NCBI RefSeq assembly: GCF_001404515.1
Contig: NZ_CXWE01000004.1
Coordinates: forward strand, 625,341 to 689,340
Length of the DNA stretch: 64,000 nucleotides
Source: Roseibium album
GTDB lineage: Bacteria > Pseudomonadota > Alphaproteobacteria > Rhizobiales > Stappiaceae
Direction of reading: 5' to 3'
Below, in pieces: positions 18,821 through 29,200 of this stretch; the stretch's first letter is position 1, and the number at the start of each line of letters is the position of its first letter. The position numbers and the translations under genes were made by a program. The notes under the pieces are model-generated. The model ran no database searches and was not told where the DNA came from. It was given only the letters and a program-made list of their open reading frames with translations.

Positions 18821-20785
18821 TCAGGCTGCATCGTCGACTTGTTCGCTACCATCTTCCTTGGCGTCGTCCAGCATTTCGACAAGATCCGTCAAGTCCTCGC
18901 CCGCTTCACTGGCTGCAACTGTCACCCTGTTGCGACCGCCGTCTTTCGACTGATAGAGCGCGTCATCTGCGGATTTCATCAGATCCTGCGGCAGGCGTCC
19001 GTGTGTCGGATAACCGGCCACACCACAGGAAATGGTAATCGTGGGCAGGTTCTTTTCACCGTAACGAACCGTGACATTCTCGATTGCCTTGCGCAGCGTT
19101 TCAGCGACCTCTGCAGCCATCCCAACGGAGCTGGACGGAAGCAGCACCATGAACTCCTCGCCGCCCAGGCGGCAGGGAACCTGATCGCCCTGACACGTCT
19201 GCTCCAGCACATCCCCGACTTCCCGCAAGACCATGTCGCCAGCGTCATGACCGTGATTGTCATTGAATTTCTTGAAGTGGTCGACGTCGATGGAAACCAG
19301 CGAAACGGGCTGACCATTGTGACGCGACCTTTCAAGATTGCTCCTCAATAGGTCTACGAAATGACGGCGGTTATAAAGGCCTGTAAGCGGATCCCTGACG
19401 GACTGGTTGTGCAGTTCATCCCGCATCCGGGTGTTTGCAATCGCAAGGCTCACCTGTTCGGCCGCCATTTGTGCAAGTTTCCGGTTTTTGAGGAAAACCT
19501 CATTTGTCGTGTCCGATGCCGGTGTCAGATGCATGAGACCCACGGTTTCGCCGTGTGCCAGGATCGGCAAACAAAGATACACGCTTCCCTCTTCTTCGCG
19601 CGTGACGTGATCACAGGCAAAACTGACTTCGCCTTCGCCATAGACATACGTGCGGCCACGGCGCAATCCCCAACAGGAGTTCGGCCGTATGTGGCTTTCA
19701 ATATGACCACCGTTCCATGCGCAGGCCCCGTCAAGAACATCTCTCGAGTTTGAATAGACATAAACCGCACCACTGCATTCTGGCAGCAATTGTGTCATGA
19801 ACTGGCTGACCATTCCAAACAACTCGTCGAGGGAACTGCTGGACTGGAGCCATTCGTTCAGCTCAGAAAGAAGCCGGATTTCCCGCGTGAGCGCAGCTTG
19901 CCGATCCTGTTCCAGCCGTTCCTGCTCCTGTACATGCATCAGATGTTTCTTGAAATTCCCGAAAGCCCTTCCGATATCGCCGATCTCATCATTTCGATCC
20001 GTCGGAAGGTCCGCATCGAAATCGTTTCTCGAAAGCCGGTACAGACTGTTGCAGACATCGATCAACGGAAGCGCAATCGCCCGCCGGCCAAGCCAGACAG
20101 CCAGGAAAACTGAGAACACCGCGGCACCCAGGGAAATCAGGACCGTGAAGCGGATTGCGTCCTGTTCATGTCGCGAAGCCATCTTGGCAGCTGTTTCGGC
20201 CAGCGTCTGCACTTTGAAGAGAAGTTCTTCCAGCTCCCTGTTCAGCGCGGAGTGGTTTTCGTTGACTTCCGAAAGTTGCTGAGCGGCCTTGTAGGGATTT
20301 CCGATTTTTATCTGCGTCAGGGCCTGGGTGATGATTTTGGCGTAGTCGTGATTTTCGAGACTAATTTTCTGCAGTGTCTGCAAAATATTCCTGAACTCAA
20401 CGGTTTCAGCCTGTGTGTTGGCAAGCTGAATTCCCTGACGAGCCACTTCCTCGGCTTCAACAAATTCTTCCGTGATCATGCCGGTCAGCAAAAGCAGTCG
20501 CGTTTCGCTTTCGGTGTCGAAATCAGGCGATTCCGATGCTTTGAAGAAGCCCTGCCGCAGCAGGCGCTCTATTAAAAGGGATTGTTCCAGCCTGTGTGCG
20601 GTGACGTGTCCGATCGCCTCCGTCAACGGCACTTCGGCCTCGGCAATGAATTCAATTTCTTGCCCGATTTTCCGGATCTGGTAGATGCCGACACCGGACG
20701 CGGCAACGACAAACGAGATACACACGGCAACAATCGTCAGAAGTTTGCCAGTGATCGTGTAACGAACGGCGGAACTCTTGGACAT
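18821..20785 (-). CDS. Membrane sensor diguanylate cyclase (HAMP-GAF-GGDEF)
   Basis: A 654-residue inner-membrane signalling protein. Transmembrane helix 1 (about 15-37) and helix 2 (about 205-230) enclose a helical periplasmic sensor; a HAMP linker (about 230-285), a GAF-like domain (about 315-455) and a C-terminal GGDEF domain follow. The active-site motif is GGEEF at residues 541-545, preceded by LTGLYNRRHF and DVDHFKKFNDNHGHDAGD, so it should make cyclic di-GMP. At the inhibitory I-site position, where RxxD is expected, the sequence reads CQGD, so product inhibition may be lost. It ends with an acidic tail. It converges with the methyltransferase gene and is followed upstream by a 281-bp gap. 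Confidence 0.9.
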   Translation of the reverse strand: MSKSSAVRYTITGKLLTIVAVCISFVVAASGVGIYQIRKIGQEIEFIAEAEVPLTEAIGHVTAHRLEQSLLIERLLRQGFFKASESPDFDTESETRLLLLTGMITEEFVEAEEVARQGIQLANTQAETVEFRNILQTLQKISLENHDYAKIITQALTQIKIGNPYKAAQQLSEVNENHSALNRELEELLFKVQTLAETAAKMASRHEQDAIRFTVLISLGAAVFSVFLAVWLGRRAIALPLIDVCNSLYRLSRNDFDADLPTDRNDEIGDIGRAFGNFKKHLMHVQEQERLEQDRQAALTREIRLLSELNEWLQSSSSLDELFGMVSQFMTQLLPECSGAVYVYSNSRDVLDGACAWNGGHIESHIRPNSCWGLRRGRTYVYGEGEVSFACDHVTREEEGSVYLCLPILAHGETVGLMHLTPASDTTNEVFLKNRKLAQMAAEQVSLAIANTRMRDELHNQSVRDPLTGLYNRRHFVDLLRSNLERSRHNGQPVSLVSIDVDHFKKFNDNHGHDAGDMVLREVGDVLEQTCQGDQVPCRLGGEEFMVLLPSSSVGMAAEVAETLRKAIENVTVRYGEKNLPTITISCGVAGYPTHGRLPQDLMKSADDALYQSKDGGRNRVTVAASEAGEDLTDLVEMLDDAKEDGSEQVDDAA

Positions 20786-21066
20786 GGGTTACTCCACACA
20801 ACTTGTCGGAGAGAATCCCGGAAATACGTTAAGATAATATTATGTCAAAACAAACTGACTAGATTCTTTCTATTCAGAATACATCAGAATTGAAAAGCCA
20901 AGATTATTTTTCGTCTTCGAAATCAAAAGTTCAGCACAGGTGCAGTCGTTCTGTAATAAACAGAAGACCAAACCTGTAACTCAACTACAAACATGCTTCC
21001 GAAACAAAACCATATCATTGCGCCAGGTTTTGCAAGCAGGTTTCACATTCGGAAACGGAGCAACAA

Positions 21067-21495
21067 TCACTCAGGTCGCAGAACCACCACCGAACACGGT
21101 GCATGTCGCACGATGTGCGCCGCATTGGAACCGATGAAATAGGTCGAAAGTCCGGGCTTGTGGGACGTCATCAGAACCGCATCGCATCCGGATTGTTCAG
21201 CTTCTTCGATCACTTCGTGGTAAACACTACCCATCCTGACCCTACAATCCACTGCGCCGGCCGGCACATCGAGATCAGCTCCGATCTTGTCGAGAATGAC
21301 CGTGGTTTCATCGATTTCACGCTTTTGCCAGCCTTCCGGCAGCTGACTGGCCACGAAGCTCTGCACTTCCGGGCAAACACCCAGAAGGTGGATTTTCGCG
21401 CCATAGTCTCTGGCCAATTGCGCGGCCTTGGACAGTGCATCTTCTGCAAAACCCGGTTCGGCAGGATCGACGGGAACGAGAATTTTCTTGAACAT
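21067..21495 (-). CDS. Universal stress protein (UspA family)
   Basis: A 142-residue single-domain Usp. The N-terminal strand FKKILVPVDP and the C-terminal GSNAAHIVRHAPCSVVVLRP match the family. The ATP-binding glycine motif, usually G-x2-G-x9-G-(S/T), is represented by an altered GLSTYFIGSNA segment. The ATG at 21495 has a GGAGAAACTGCG ribosome-binding region; an in-frame start at 21525 is less likely. It lies 67 bp downstream of the AraC-type regulator, which may control it. Confidence 0.9.
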   Translation of the reverse strand: MFKKILVPVDPAEPGFAEDALSKAAQLARDYGAKIHLLGVCPEVQSFVASQLPEGWQKREIDETTVILDKIGADLDVPAGAVDCRVRMGSVYHEVIEEAEQSGCDAVLMTSHKPGLSTYFIGSNAAHIVRHAPCSVVVLRPE

Positions 21496-21562
21496 CGCAG
21501 TTTCTCCAAGCTTGTTTGATGACAAGTCTTGGACTTTCGGACCAGCCGCGCCATGAGGCAGA

Positions 21563-22351
21563 TCAATCGTGTTCGCCGGTCCCGAAATACCGCCCCGGCG
21601 TCACACCGAATGCCTTCTTGAAGGTCGCCACGAAAGCGCTTGGTCCCTCATAACCCAGCTTGTGCGAAACATCGGAGACCGTGCGCCCCGACGCGAGAAG
21701 CTCAAGCGCCCGGAACAGTTTCACCTGCCGGCACCAGGTCCTGTAGCTCAGACCGGTTTCCGCCTTTATCCGCCGTTCAAAAGAGCGCACGGAAGTCGCA
21801 CACCTTGCCGCCGCTTCGTTCAGTGTAGGAATATGTGCCGGACACCGGACCACCCCTTCGCACAAGCCTCTCAACTTCGCCTCCTGCGGCATCGGCAACT
21901 GCAGGGGCGCGGCCGGTAGCATCTTGAGTTGATCGAGAATGACCGCGGCGATCCGGGCGGCGGGCCCGGATTCGGTATCGGCCCGCGGAAAGGACATAAA
22001 TTCCAGAATGAGCGCGCGCAGCAGGGTCGTAACCTGAATCACCTGCGGAGTTTGCGGAAGATCGAGAGTGTGCTCGATCTGGACGTAAACATATCTGAGA
22101 TCCGTGTCGGTCAGGTAGCGCGTTTGATGGGCAACGCGTGGAGGTAGCCAGACAGCGCGTTCCGGTGGCGCGAAGAAGGTCCCGTGTTCGGTGTCAATTG
22201 CAATGGACCCTTTCACCACGTGAAAGAGTTGCGCCGCATCGTGGGCGTGCCAGTCATTCAAGGCACCCCGGGGCTGCGATTTGGCATAACCGATAATCGG
22301 CGCAGCAACGTCCTGCGTCGGAAACTCTGCAAGTTCTGGATGAATGGACAT
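21563..22351 (-). CDS. AraC-family transcriptional regulator with cupin sensor domain
   Basis: A 262-residue regulator. The N-terminal cupin (about 15-95) contains LNDWHAHDAAQLFHVVKGSI, typical of AraC_binding domains. The C-terminal double helix-turn-helix includes TLNEAAARCATSVRSFERRI and VSDVSHKLGYEGPSAFVATF, followed by the conserved FKKAFGVTPGRYF. Start set at 22351 (MSIHPE). No effector can be inferred. Neighbours on the same strand are an XRE regulator upstream and a UspA protein downstream. Confidence 0.9.
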   Translation of the reverse strand: MSIHPELAEFPTQDVAAPIIGYAKSQPRGALNDWHAHDAAQLFHVVKGSIAIDTEHGTFFAPPERAVWLPPRVAHQTRYLTDTDLRYVYVQIEHTLDLPQTPQVIQVTTLLRALILEFMSFPRADTESGPAARIAAVILDQLKMLPAAPLQLPMPQEAKLRGLCEGVVRCPAHIPTLNEAAARCATSVRSFERRIKAETGLSYRTWCRQVKLFRALELLASGRTVSDVSHKLGYEGPSAFVATFKKAFGVTPGRYFGTGEHD

Positions 22352-22427
22352 GTATAAGAATGTAGCCTCCACGCATGCCGATTGATACAAGACCTGGCTT
22401 CATATTGTGCCCGAAAGTACCGCGGTA

Positions 22428-22622
22428 CTAGTCATCCGGTTCAAAAATCTGTTCGATCGGCAAAAGGAAAACCTTGGCTATTCGAAATGCCAATGGCAGG
22501 CTCGGGTCATATTTTCCGCGTTCGAGCGCGATGACGGTTTGTCGTGACACATCCAGCCTGTCGGCAAGTTCCGCCTGCGACCAGCCATGCTCATTTCGCA
22601 GTTTCTTCAGATGGTTACGCAT
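22428..22622 (-). CDS. Small XRE-family (HTH) regulator
   Basis: A 64-residue protein consisting almost entirely of a Cro/CI-type helix-turn-helix: LRNEHGWSQAELADRLDVSR then QTVIALERGKYDPSLPLAFR, ending FEPDD. This YozG-like type is common next to small membrane proteins. Its ATG shares one base with the stop of the upstream membrane-protein gene (TGATG), so the two are translationally coupled. It is the likely ligand for the two palindromes at 23026-23082 in front of the operon, giving autoregulation; this is inference from context. Confidence 0.9.
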   Translation of the reverse strand: MRNHLKKLRNEHGWSQAELADRLDVSRQTVIALERGKYDPSLPLAFRIAKVFLLPIEQIFEPDD

Positions 22623-23002
22623 CAGATCTTCTGGCGTGCCCATACCGTTGCAGCCGACCAGAAAACAACGAGAAACGAGCCGTAAATATCCAGGTCAACA
22701 GTGATCACATGTTCAAGCTTCGCTAGAAAAATGGCTAAAAGCACCGCGACAGGCAATGTCACTATTCCTGCCAACGCAAATATGCGCCGTTCTCTTTCGT
22801 CGACCCTTCGGAAGTACCTGACCTGGGCCCAGAGCGCGAGAATTAACGGTGAAGTCGCCAGAAATGACACCAGGAGATGAAACGCAAGGCTCCTCTGTTC
22901 TTCAAGAAAGTCCCGGGCCCAATAACTGGTGGCAACAAACAGGGCCGTCGCAAGTATCGTTTCTGCGACATAACGATACGACAATTTGTCAAACTGGTTC
23001 AT
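22622..23002 (-). CDS. Small four-helix membrane protein paired with XRE regulator
   Basis: A 126-residue inner-membrane protein with four likely helices (about 10-28, 40-62, 73-95 and 100-120) and a charged loop RYFRRVDERERRIFA between helices 2 and 3. It has no catalytic motif I recognise. Such proteins commonly precede a short XRE regulator in a two-gene operon and may act as a membrane partner or sequestering sensor. The gene begins 24 bp downstream of a perfect palindrome. Confidence 0.8.
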   Translation of the reverse strand: MNQFDKLSYRYVAETILATALFVATSYWARDFLEEQRSLAFHLLVSFLATSPLILALWAQVRYFRRVDERERRIFALAGIVTLPVAVLLAIFLAKLEHVITVDLDIYGSFLVVFWSAATVWARQKI

Positions 23003-23025
23003 GTCGGCAGCGGGCCTCCGAATAC

Positions 23026-23043
23026 TGTAAAGCGTACTTTACA
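23026..23043. promoter_or_regulatory. Perfect 18-bp palindromic operator 1
   Basis: TGTAAAG-CGTA-CTTTACA is a perfect inverted repeat with 7-bp arms. It overlaps the end of the predicted -10 element (23042-23047) of the leftward promoter and lies 24 bp before the membrane-protein start. A second copy with identical arms lies 39 bp away, centre to centre. Confidence 0.75.
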
Positions 23044-23070
23044 TATATCTCTGCCCGCCGGAACTGTAAA
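23042..23070 (-). promoter_or_regulatory. Sigma-70-type promoter of the membrane protein/XRE operon
   Basis: Reading leftward, -35 TTTACA (23070-23065) and -10 TATATG (23047-23042) are separated by exactly 17 bp. The -35 box is part of operator 2 and the -10 box touches operator 1, a layout for direct repression. Confidence 0.6.
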
Positions 23071-23082
23071 GGAAGCTTTACA
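23065..23082. promoter_or_regulatory. Perfect 18-bp palindromic operator 2
   Basis: TGTAAAG-GAAG-CTTTACA has the same perfect 7-bp arms as operator 1 with a different 4-bp spacer, and it contains the predicted -35 element of the leftward promoter. Conservation of the arms but not the spacer marks it as a protein-binding site. Confidence 0.75.
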
Positions 23083-23250
23083 TCAATGTTTGAAAAGCCG
23101 GGCACTCCGACACATTCTCAGGTTCAGCGAATAGATATTTTTTGGCGCATCAGAGATATTTGATGACAAAACAGCGCTAACACGCAAGCCAAATTCGGGA
23201 TTAGAAGCAAATCAGCAATTTCAGTCGCATATCTCATCCTTGGCAACCGA

Positions 23251-24477
23251 ATGACATATTTCACTCAAAACGCACATCCCGATGAAGCGCCCGGCTGGCG
23301 CTCCCCCGCGGTTCTGCTCATGATCATGGCAGGAGCCATGCAGCTGTCGTTTGCCGCCTGGTGGAATCTCATGAACAATTTTGCTGTTCAGGAACTCGAT
23401 TTCACCGGCCGGGAAATCGGCATCCAGCAATCGATCCGGGAAATTCCGGGATTCCTGAGTTTTCTTGCCGTTTATCTGCTTCTGGTCATGCGTGAGCAAA
23501 CGCTCGCCTACGCCTCCTTGCTGCTACTCGGCATAGGCGTTGCGGTGACCGGCTATTTCCCCACCGCGCTCGGCTTCTATGTCACGACGCTGATCATGTC
23601 GATCGGCTTCCATTACTACGAGACCATGGCTCAGTCGCTGTCGTTGCAGTGGCTGCCAAAGGCAACCGCTGCAGCCAGCATGGGCAAGATAATATCCGTC
23701 GGAGCTTTCGCACAGCTGATCGCCTACGGGCTCATCTTCTTCGCATGGAAGACGTTTGACCTTTCCTTCACGCTGGTTTTTGCGATTGCCGGTGGGCTCA
23801 CCCTGGTCGTACTTGCGTTCCTGATCATGGCTTACCCGCATTTCAGGGAGGGGATACCTCAGCACAAGAAGATCATCCTGCGAAAACGCTACTGGCTCTA
23901 CTACGCGTTGACATTCATGGGGGGTGCCCGCCGCCAGATCTTCATGGTTTTCGCCGGTTTTCTCATGGTGGAGCGCTTTGGGTACGACGTTCACGAGATC
24001 GCGGGCCTTTTCCTGATAAATGGTGTCTTCAGCATGGTTCTCGCCCCGCAAATCGGTCAGTTGATCGTCCGCTTCGGAGAACGCAAGGCGCTGGTATTTG
24101 AATATATCGGCCTTATTGGCGTGTTCGTGGCCTATGCCTTCGTTTCAAGCCCCTGGGTTGCTGCAAGCCTTTACGTGATTGATCACGCATTTTTCGCGGT
24201 CGCGATCGCCATGAAGACCTATTTTCAGAAGATTGCAGATCCGAGAGATATCGCGCCGACAGCCGGCGTCGCCTTCACGATCAATCATATAGCAGCGGTG
24301 TTCATCCCTGTCCTGTTCGGCCTGATCTGGCTGATATCCCCGGCTGCCGTCTTTCTCGCCGGGGCCGCAATGGCAGCCATAAGCCTCATCCTGGCCTCGC
24401 TCATCCCGGGCAGTCCCGAGGAAGGCCGCGAAGTCGACTTCTGGTTCCGCAAACCGTCCACCCAGGCGGCAGAGTAA
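23251..24477 (+). CDS. MFS transporter
   Basis: A 408-residue protein with about twelve membrane helices and a central cytoplasmic loop (about 195-215, PHFREGIPQHKKIILRKRYW), as in the major facilitator superfamily. The inter-helix 2-3 motif A is poorly preserved (VREQTLAYA region), so the substrate cannot be assigned. It stands alone between the XRE operon and a convergent ferredoxin gene, with a bidirectional terminator after it. The ATG at 23251 has only a weak ribosome-binding site. Confidence 0.85.
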   Translation: MTYFTQNAHPDEAPGWRSPAVLLMIMAGAMQLSFAAWWNLMNNFAVQELDFTGREIGIQQSIREIPGFLSFLAVYLLLVMREQTLAYASLLLLGIGVAVTGYFPTALGFYVTTLIMSIGFHYYETMAQSLSLQWLPKATAAASMGKIISVGAFAQLIAYGLIFFAWKTFDLSFTLVFAIAGGLTLVVLAFLIMAYPHFREGIPQHKKIILRKRYWLYYALTFMGGARRQIFMVFAGFLMVERFGYDVHEIAGLFLINGVFSMVLAPQIGQLIVRFGERKALVFEYIGLIGVFVAYAFVSSPWVAASLYVIDHAFFAVAIAMKTYFQKIADPRDIAPTAGVAFTINHIAAVFIPVLFGLIWLISPAAVFLAGAAMAAISLILASLIPGSPEEGREVDFWFRKPSTQAAE

Positions 24478-24550
24478 CGGCACCCTCACTTGCCGCAATA
24501 AAATGCACAAAGGGAACGCGGACTGTCCTTCGTATCGTCCAAAACAAAAA

Positions 24551-24575
24551 AACCGCCGAAATTCGGCGGTTTTGT
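24551..24575. terminator. Bidirectional intrinsic terminator between MFS and ferredoxin genes
   Basis: AACCGCCGA-AAT-TCGGCGGTT forms a 9-bp stem with a 3-base loop, preceded by a run of A and followed by TTTTGTT, so it can stop transcription from both convergent genes. Confidence 0.9.
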
Positions 24576-24595
24576 TCGTCATGAAGTACAGTCTG

Positions 24596-24931
<336 letters not shown>

Positions 24932-25033
24932 CTAGAATTACGGGTTTCAGCTGAACCGACATAAAGCTTCCATCGCAAAGGTCAAGGACCATGACGTTTT
25001 CAACGGGCAATCTATCCGGAATGTGACAAACGG

Positions 25034-25396
25034 TCAGCCGGTGAGCAGGTCCCTGATGTAGCTGTTGGCTTCATCCACGGCCGCCGTCAGACCTTCAGTC
25101 GCAGCATCGGACGTTTGCCTCAATCGTCCCTCCAGGTTTTCGCAGACATCGGCAACCCGCCCGGCGCCAATAGCCCTGGCTGACCCTTTCAACGTGTGAA
25201 CGAGATCGAGCCTGACCGTCGTGTCTGTCTCCTGCTCCAGCCGTTCAAGCGTCGAACAGGACTGCGACTTGAAAAGATGAAGGACCTGAACTTCGAGATC
25301 CCTGTTGCCAAGGGTATTTGTTGCCAGTTGCACCAAGTCGATCGGTGCTTGCGGACCGGCACGGCCGCTGACACGGGCCATCGATGAAGGGGCCAT
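25034..25396 (-). CDS. HPt (histidine phosphotransfer) domain protein
   Basis: A 120-residue, mainly helical protein consisting of a single HPt domain. The phospho-accepting residue is His67 in LVHTLKGSARAIGA, the family signature. There is no kinase or receiver domain attached and none nearby, so it should relay phosphate between a remote hybrid kinase and response regulator. The start at 25396 has a GGAG site upstream. Confidence 0.88.
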   Translation of the reverse strand: MAPSSMARVSGRAGPQAPIDLVQLATNTLGNRDLEVQVLHLFKSQSCSTLERLEQETDTTVRLDLVHTLKGSARAIGAGRVADVCENLEGRLRQTSDAATEGLTAAVDEANSYIRDLLTG

Positions 25397-25649
25397 ATGA
25401 GGGCTCCACGCTTACTCAACTTTCGCCCGTCGGCACCCTGCCGCAGGCTTGTACTGCCCTTAAGAGTGCGCCCAACACCCAAACGCCCGGTTAAACCAGG
25501 CCCGCGCACACGCCGATCCGGCCGATGTCCCCAAAAAATTGAATTTTTGGTTAACGCGCCTCATTGAGGCGTTGAAAACATATTTTAAAAAAACCTTGCC
25601 TTTCCGCCATTTTGAGGAACCGCATCGAATTCCAAACCATGATTCGCCG

Positions 25650-25964
25650 TTAACTTTTTTTGCGATTTTGACTTGCGGCCAAAACATCAATCGCCGCAGG
25701 TGTCAGCTTGCAGACCAGCCAATCGGGCTTGATTGGGTTGGAAAACCAAGGCTCTGCCCAGCCTGCATCGACACAGGCGCGGATTGTCCTGACTGGAATA
25801 CCGCGTCCGTTTTCATCAAAAAGAGGCAGCTTGCCACCGGGCTGACCAAGCCCTCTTTTCAGCCATCGTTTTTGCGGCGCGGTCAGATTGCCGATCTTGA
25901 GAGAAGCCGGATCACCGCCTTCAGAACTGTTTTTCGCCGCGTTAAAAGTCTTCGATTTCGGCAT
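25650..25964 (-). CDS. Conserved hypothetical small protein
   Basis: A 104-residue basic protein: an N-terminal polar tail, then NLTAPQKRWLKRGLGQPGGK, LPLFDENG and a tryptophan-rich WAEPWFSNPIKPDWLVCKLT. The helical LTxAQKxWLxRG start resembles a small DNA-binding or ribosome-associated fold, but I recognise no domain. Similar small proteins occur beside the giant coiled-coil gene in related genomes, to my recollection. It diverges from that gene across 279 bp. Confidence 0.7.
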   Translation of the reverse strand: MPKSKTFNAAKNSSEGGDPASLKIGNLTAPQKRWLKRGLGQPGGKLPLFDENGRGIPVRTIRACVDAGWAEPWFSNPIKPDWLVCKLTPAAIDVLAASQNRKKS

Positions 25965-26243
25965 TGAAACCGCCCCCTAAGTGATTCACGCCATTGCCGT
26001 TTCTTGTTCGTTAGGAGAGATTGTGCCATTACAGTTGCTGATGCGGCAAGATGGGGAGTGTACCGTCTAGAAATAATAAGACGGTCGGTCAGCGGCGGCC
26101 CTCCTTTGGAAACAAGTTTTGTGGTGCTGTGAGTCCAGCGGCAACCGCAAGGTGACGCATTCGGCAACCCCGGCAAACAGCTGCATGTGGTGGCTGTCGG
26201 GTTAAACCGGCGTGTAATGAGTACGGACGTGAGGCGATCTTAA

Positions 26244-29200
26244 ATGGCAAATCCGACAAAGGCTAAAGATCCGGCGGAAGCAGCACTGTCAGCAGTTGAA
26301 GAAGCCCTGAAACTCGATTTCGGTGGCCCGGATGCAACCTTTAACTTCGAGGAAACGGCACCAGAAGCAAGCGCAGCTGCGGAAGCAGATCCGGAGCGCA
26401 AGCCTCAACCGCCGACGCAAAGCGAACCTCCCCGCGAGGAACAGCGTGCCTCCCGCAGGCGCGGTCGGGGCGGACGTCCCCCGGCAGCCAACGATGACCG
26501 TCGCAGCATCGGCAACCTGATTTATGCGCTGCAACGCCGGCCGTCTTCGGCTCCGTTCTGGGGCGCACTTGCCTTGAGCGCCCTTTGGGCGGCGCTCGGC
26601 ATAAGCCTGTTCATGTCTGCCTTCTCCGACAAGGTCACTTCCCTTGGCGATCCTCAGGCCCTGCTCTCCTCGCCGGAGATGATCCTGGCAGCTGTCGGTA
26701 TTCTCGTTCCGATCATCTTCTTTTTCGTCATGGCAATGATGATCTGGCGTGCGCAGGAAATGCGCATCGTCGCCCGAGGCATGACCGAAGTGGCGCTGCG
26801 TCTCGCCGAACCCGAGGACATGGCCAAGGAATCCATTCTCAGCGTCGGCCAGGCCATCCGGCGGGAAGTCGCCGCGATGGGAGACGGCATCGAGCGCGCT
26901 ATTGCTCGCGCCAGTGAACTGGAAGTGCTCGTTCACAACGAGGTATCGTCACTCGAGCGTTCCTATAATGATAATGAACTCAAGATCCGCGGTCTGATCG
27001 AGGAACTCGTCAGCCAGCGTGAATCCATTGTGATGAATGCCGAAAGGGTTCGTGAGACAATTGCCGGGGCACACGAGAAGTTCTCCTCGCAGCTTTCAAG
27101 CACGTCTGGTGAACTCGGTGAGACGGTGGATCAGGCCTCCCATCGCATGATCGAAGCAGTCAACAGTCGTGTCGAGGAACTGACATCGACCGTCGACAGC
27201 CGGATTGAATCCCTCGGCGCGACACTCAATGCCTCCGGAAACGAACTCGTCGACAGCCTGACCGTACGTGCGGAAGACTATGTTTCCCGCCTGTCCCTCA
27301 CCGGCCACGAGCTCGTGGACAATCTTGCCGAGACCGGCGCGACCATGTGGGAAACACTTTCCGACCGCGGCAATCAGGTCAACGAACGGTTTGCCGAAAC
27401 CGCCACCACATTTGTCGACACACTGGAGCTTCGCGGAAGCGAAATCAACGAGACACTGTCTTCCTCCAGCACATCGGTCATTTCCACACTCAGCAGCAAG
27501 GCAGATGAATTCCGCACGACGCTTGAGAACACCGGGATCACCGTCGGCGACGTCATCACGGCGCGCGGCGAAGAAATCAACGCCAACCTTTCCCTGACAT
27601 CAGGTCGCCTGATCGACACGATCACGTCGCGGACAGAGGAACTCGTTTCAACAGTCGACACCCGCGTGACCAGCCTGGACGAGTCTCTGGCGGTAACGGG
27701 CAAGCAGGTCACCGAGAGCATTTCCGAACGCGGACAAGCAGTCACCGACACGATCTCCATTCGAGGCGCGGAAATTGTCGAGACGCTCTCCAGCCGTTCG
27801 ACTGAAGTTGCCGAAATCCTGCGTGGAACCGGCGAAAGCATTGTGGTCGACCTCTCCCTGCGTGGCGGTGAAATTGCAGCCAAGCTTGATGAGACGGCCG
27901 GGTCCCTCACTCAGACCATTTCGGTGCGCGGCGGCGAACTTGCCGAGAAACTGGACAACATTTCCGAGCGCATCTACACCGCCATTTCCATCAACGGAAC
28001 GGAGCTGGACGAGCGCCTCACTGCCCGCAGCAACGAAATGGCGACCATGCTCGAGCAGCAGACCGTCGGTTTCCGCAACACTCTGGAAAGCGTCTCCAAT
28101 CAGTTTGCCGTCGGCCTTGGCGAACAGACCGGCTCGCTCACCCAGACCCTGGCAGATACTGGTACGCAGCTCGCCGAACTCATCGGCAGCCGTGGAGACC
28201 GCGTCGCCCACGATATCAATCAGGTCAGTGCCCAGATTTCCGATACGCTGGAAGTGCGCGGTGGTGCCCTTCAGGAGGGCCTTTCCTCCAGACTTACTGA
28301 ACTGGAAACGATCGTTACAGATCGTGGCGGGCAGCTTATCGATGCCTTCGACACGAAATCGCTTCTCTTGTCCGAAGCGATGGATTCCCGTCTTTCCACC
28401 CTCGATACCACCTTCGCATCGCGCATCGACACGATGGATGCGTCGCTCGGCAACCGCATCGCGGCAATGGACGCGACGATCGGTGGACACGCCACATCAC
28501 TGGATGCGGCGATCGGCGGACACGCGGCAAATCTCGATGCATCTCTCGGCAGCCACGCGGCAGCCATAGATGCATCGCTGAGCGAACGTCTTGCGTCGGT
28601 GGATGCCGCCATTGGCGGGCATGCAGCAACCCTGGATGCAACGCTCAACAATCATGTGGGCGCAATTGAAACCTCACTGAGCGACAAGCTCTCTGCAGTC
28701 GACGCCACGCTTGGAAACCGCACCGCGGAACTGGATGCTTCGCTTGGTGGCCATGCGGCAGCGATGGAATCCACGCTTGGTGACCGCCTTGCGGCAATCG
28801 ACACAACCCTGACTGAACGGGCTGCTGCGATAGATGCCTCAATCGGCGAGCGTGGAGTGGCAATGGATGCTGCTCTCGGCAATCGCATTGCGTCCCTTGA
28901 TGCATCCCTCGGTGATCGCGTTGCAGCCATGGATGCGTCGCTCGACCAGCGTTACAGCGCGATTGATGCAACCCTGAGCGACCGTATCAGCACGATGGAC
29001 ACATCGCTTGAGCATCGCTTCACGTCCATGGATGCGACGCTTACGGATCGCATCAGCACTCTGGACGCTTCTCTGGAACAGCGGTTCACTTCGATGGACA
29101 TGTCGCTGGGCGAAAAGATTTCCTTCATGGACACGACTCTGGAGAGCCGTTTCAACTCCATGGATGCCTCGCTCGGTGCTCGCGTCACCACGATGGATGC

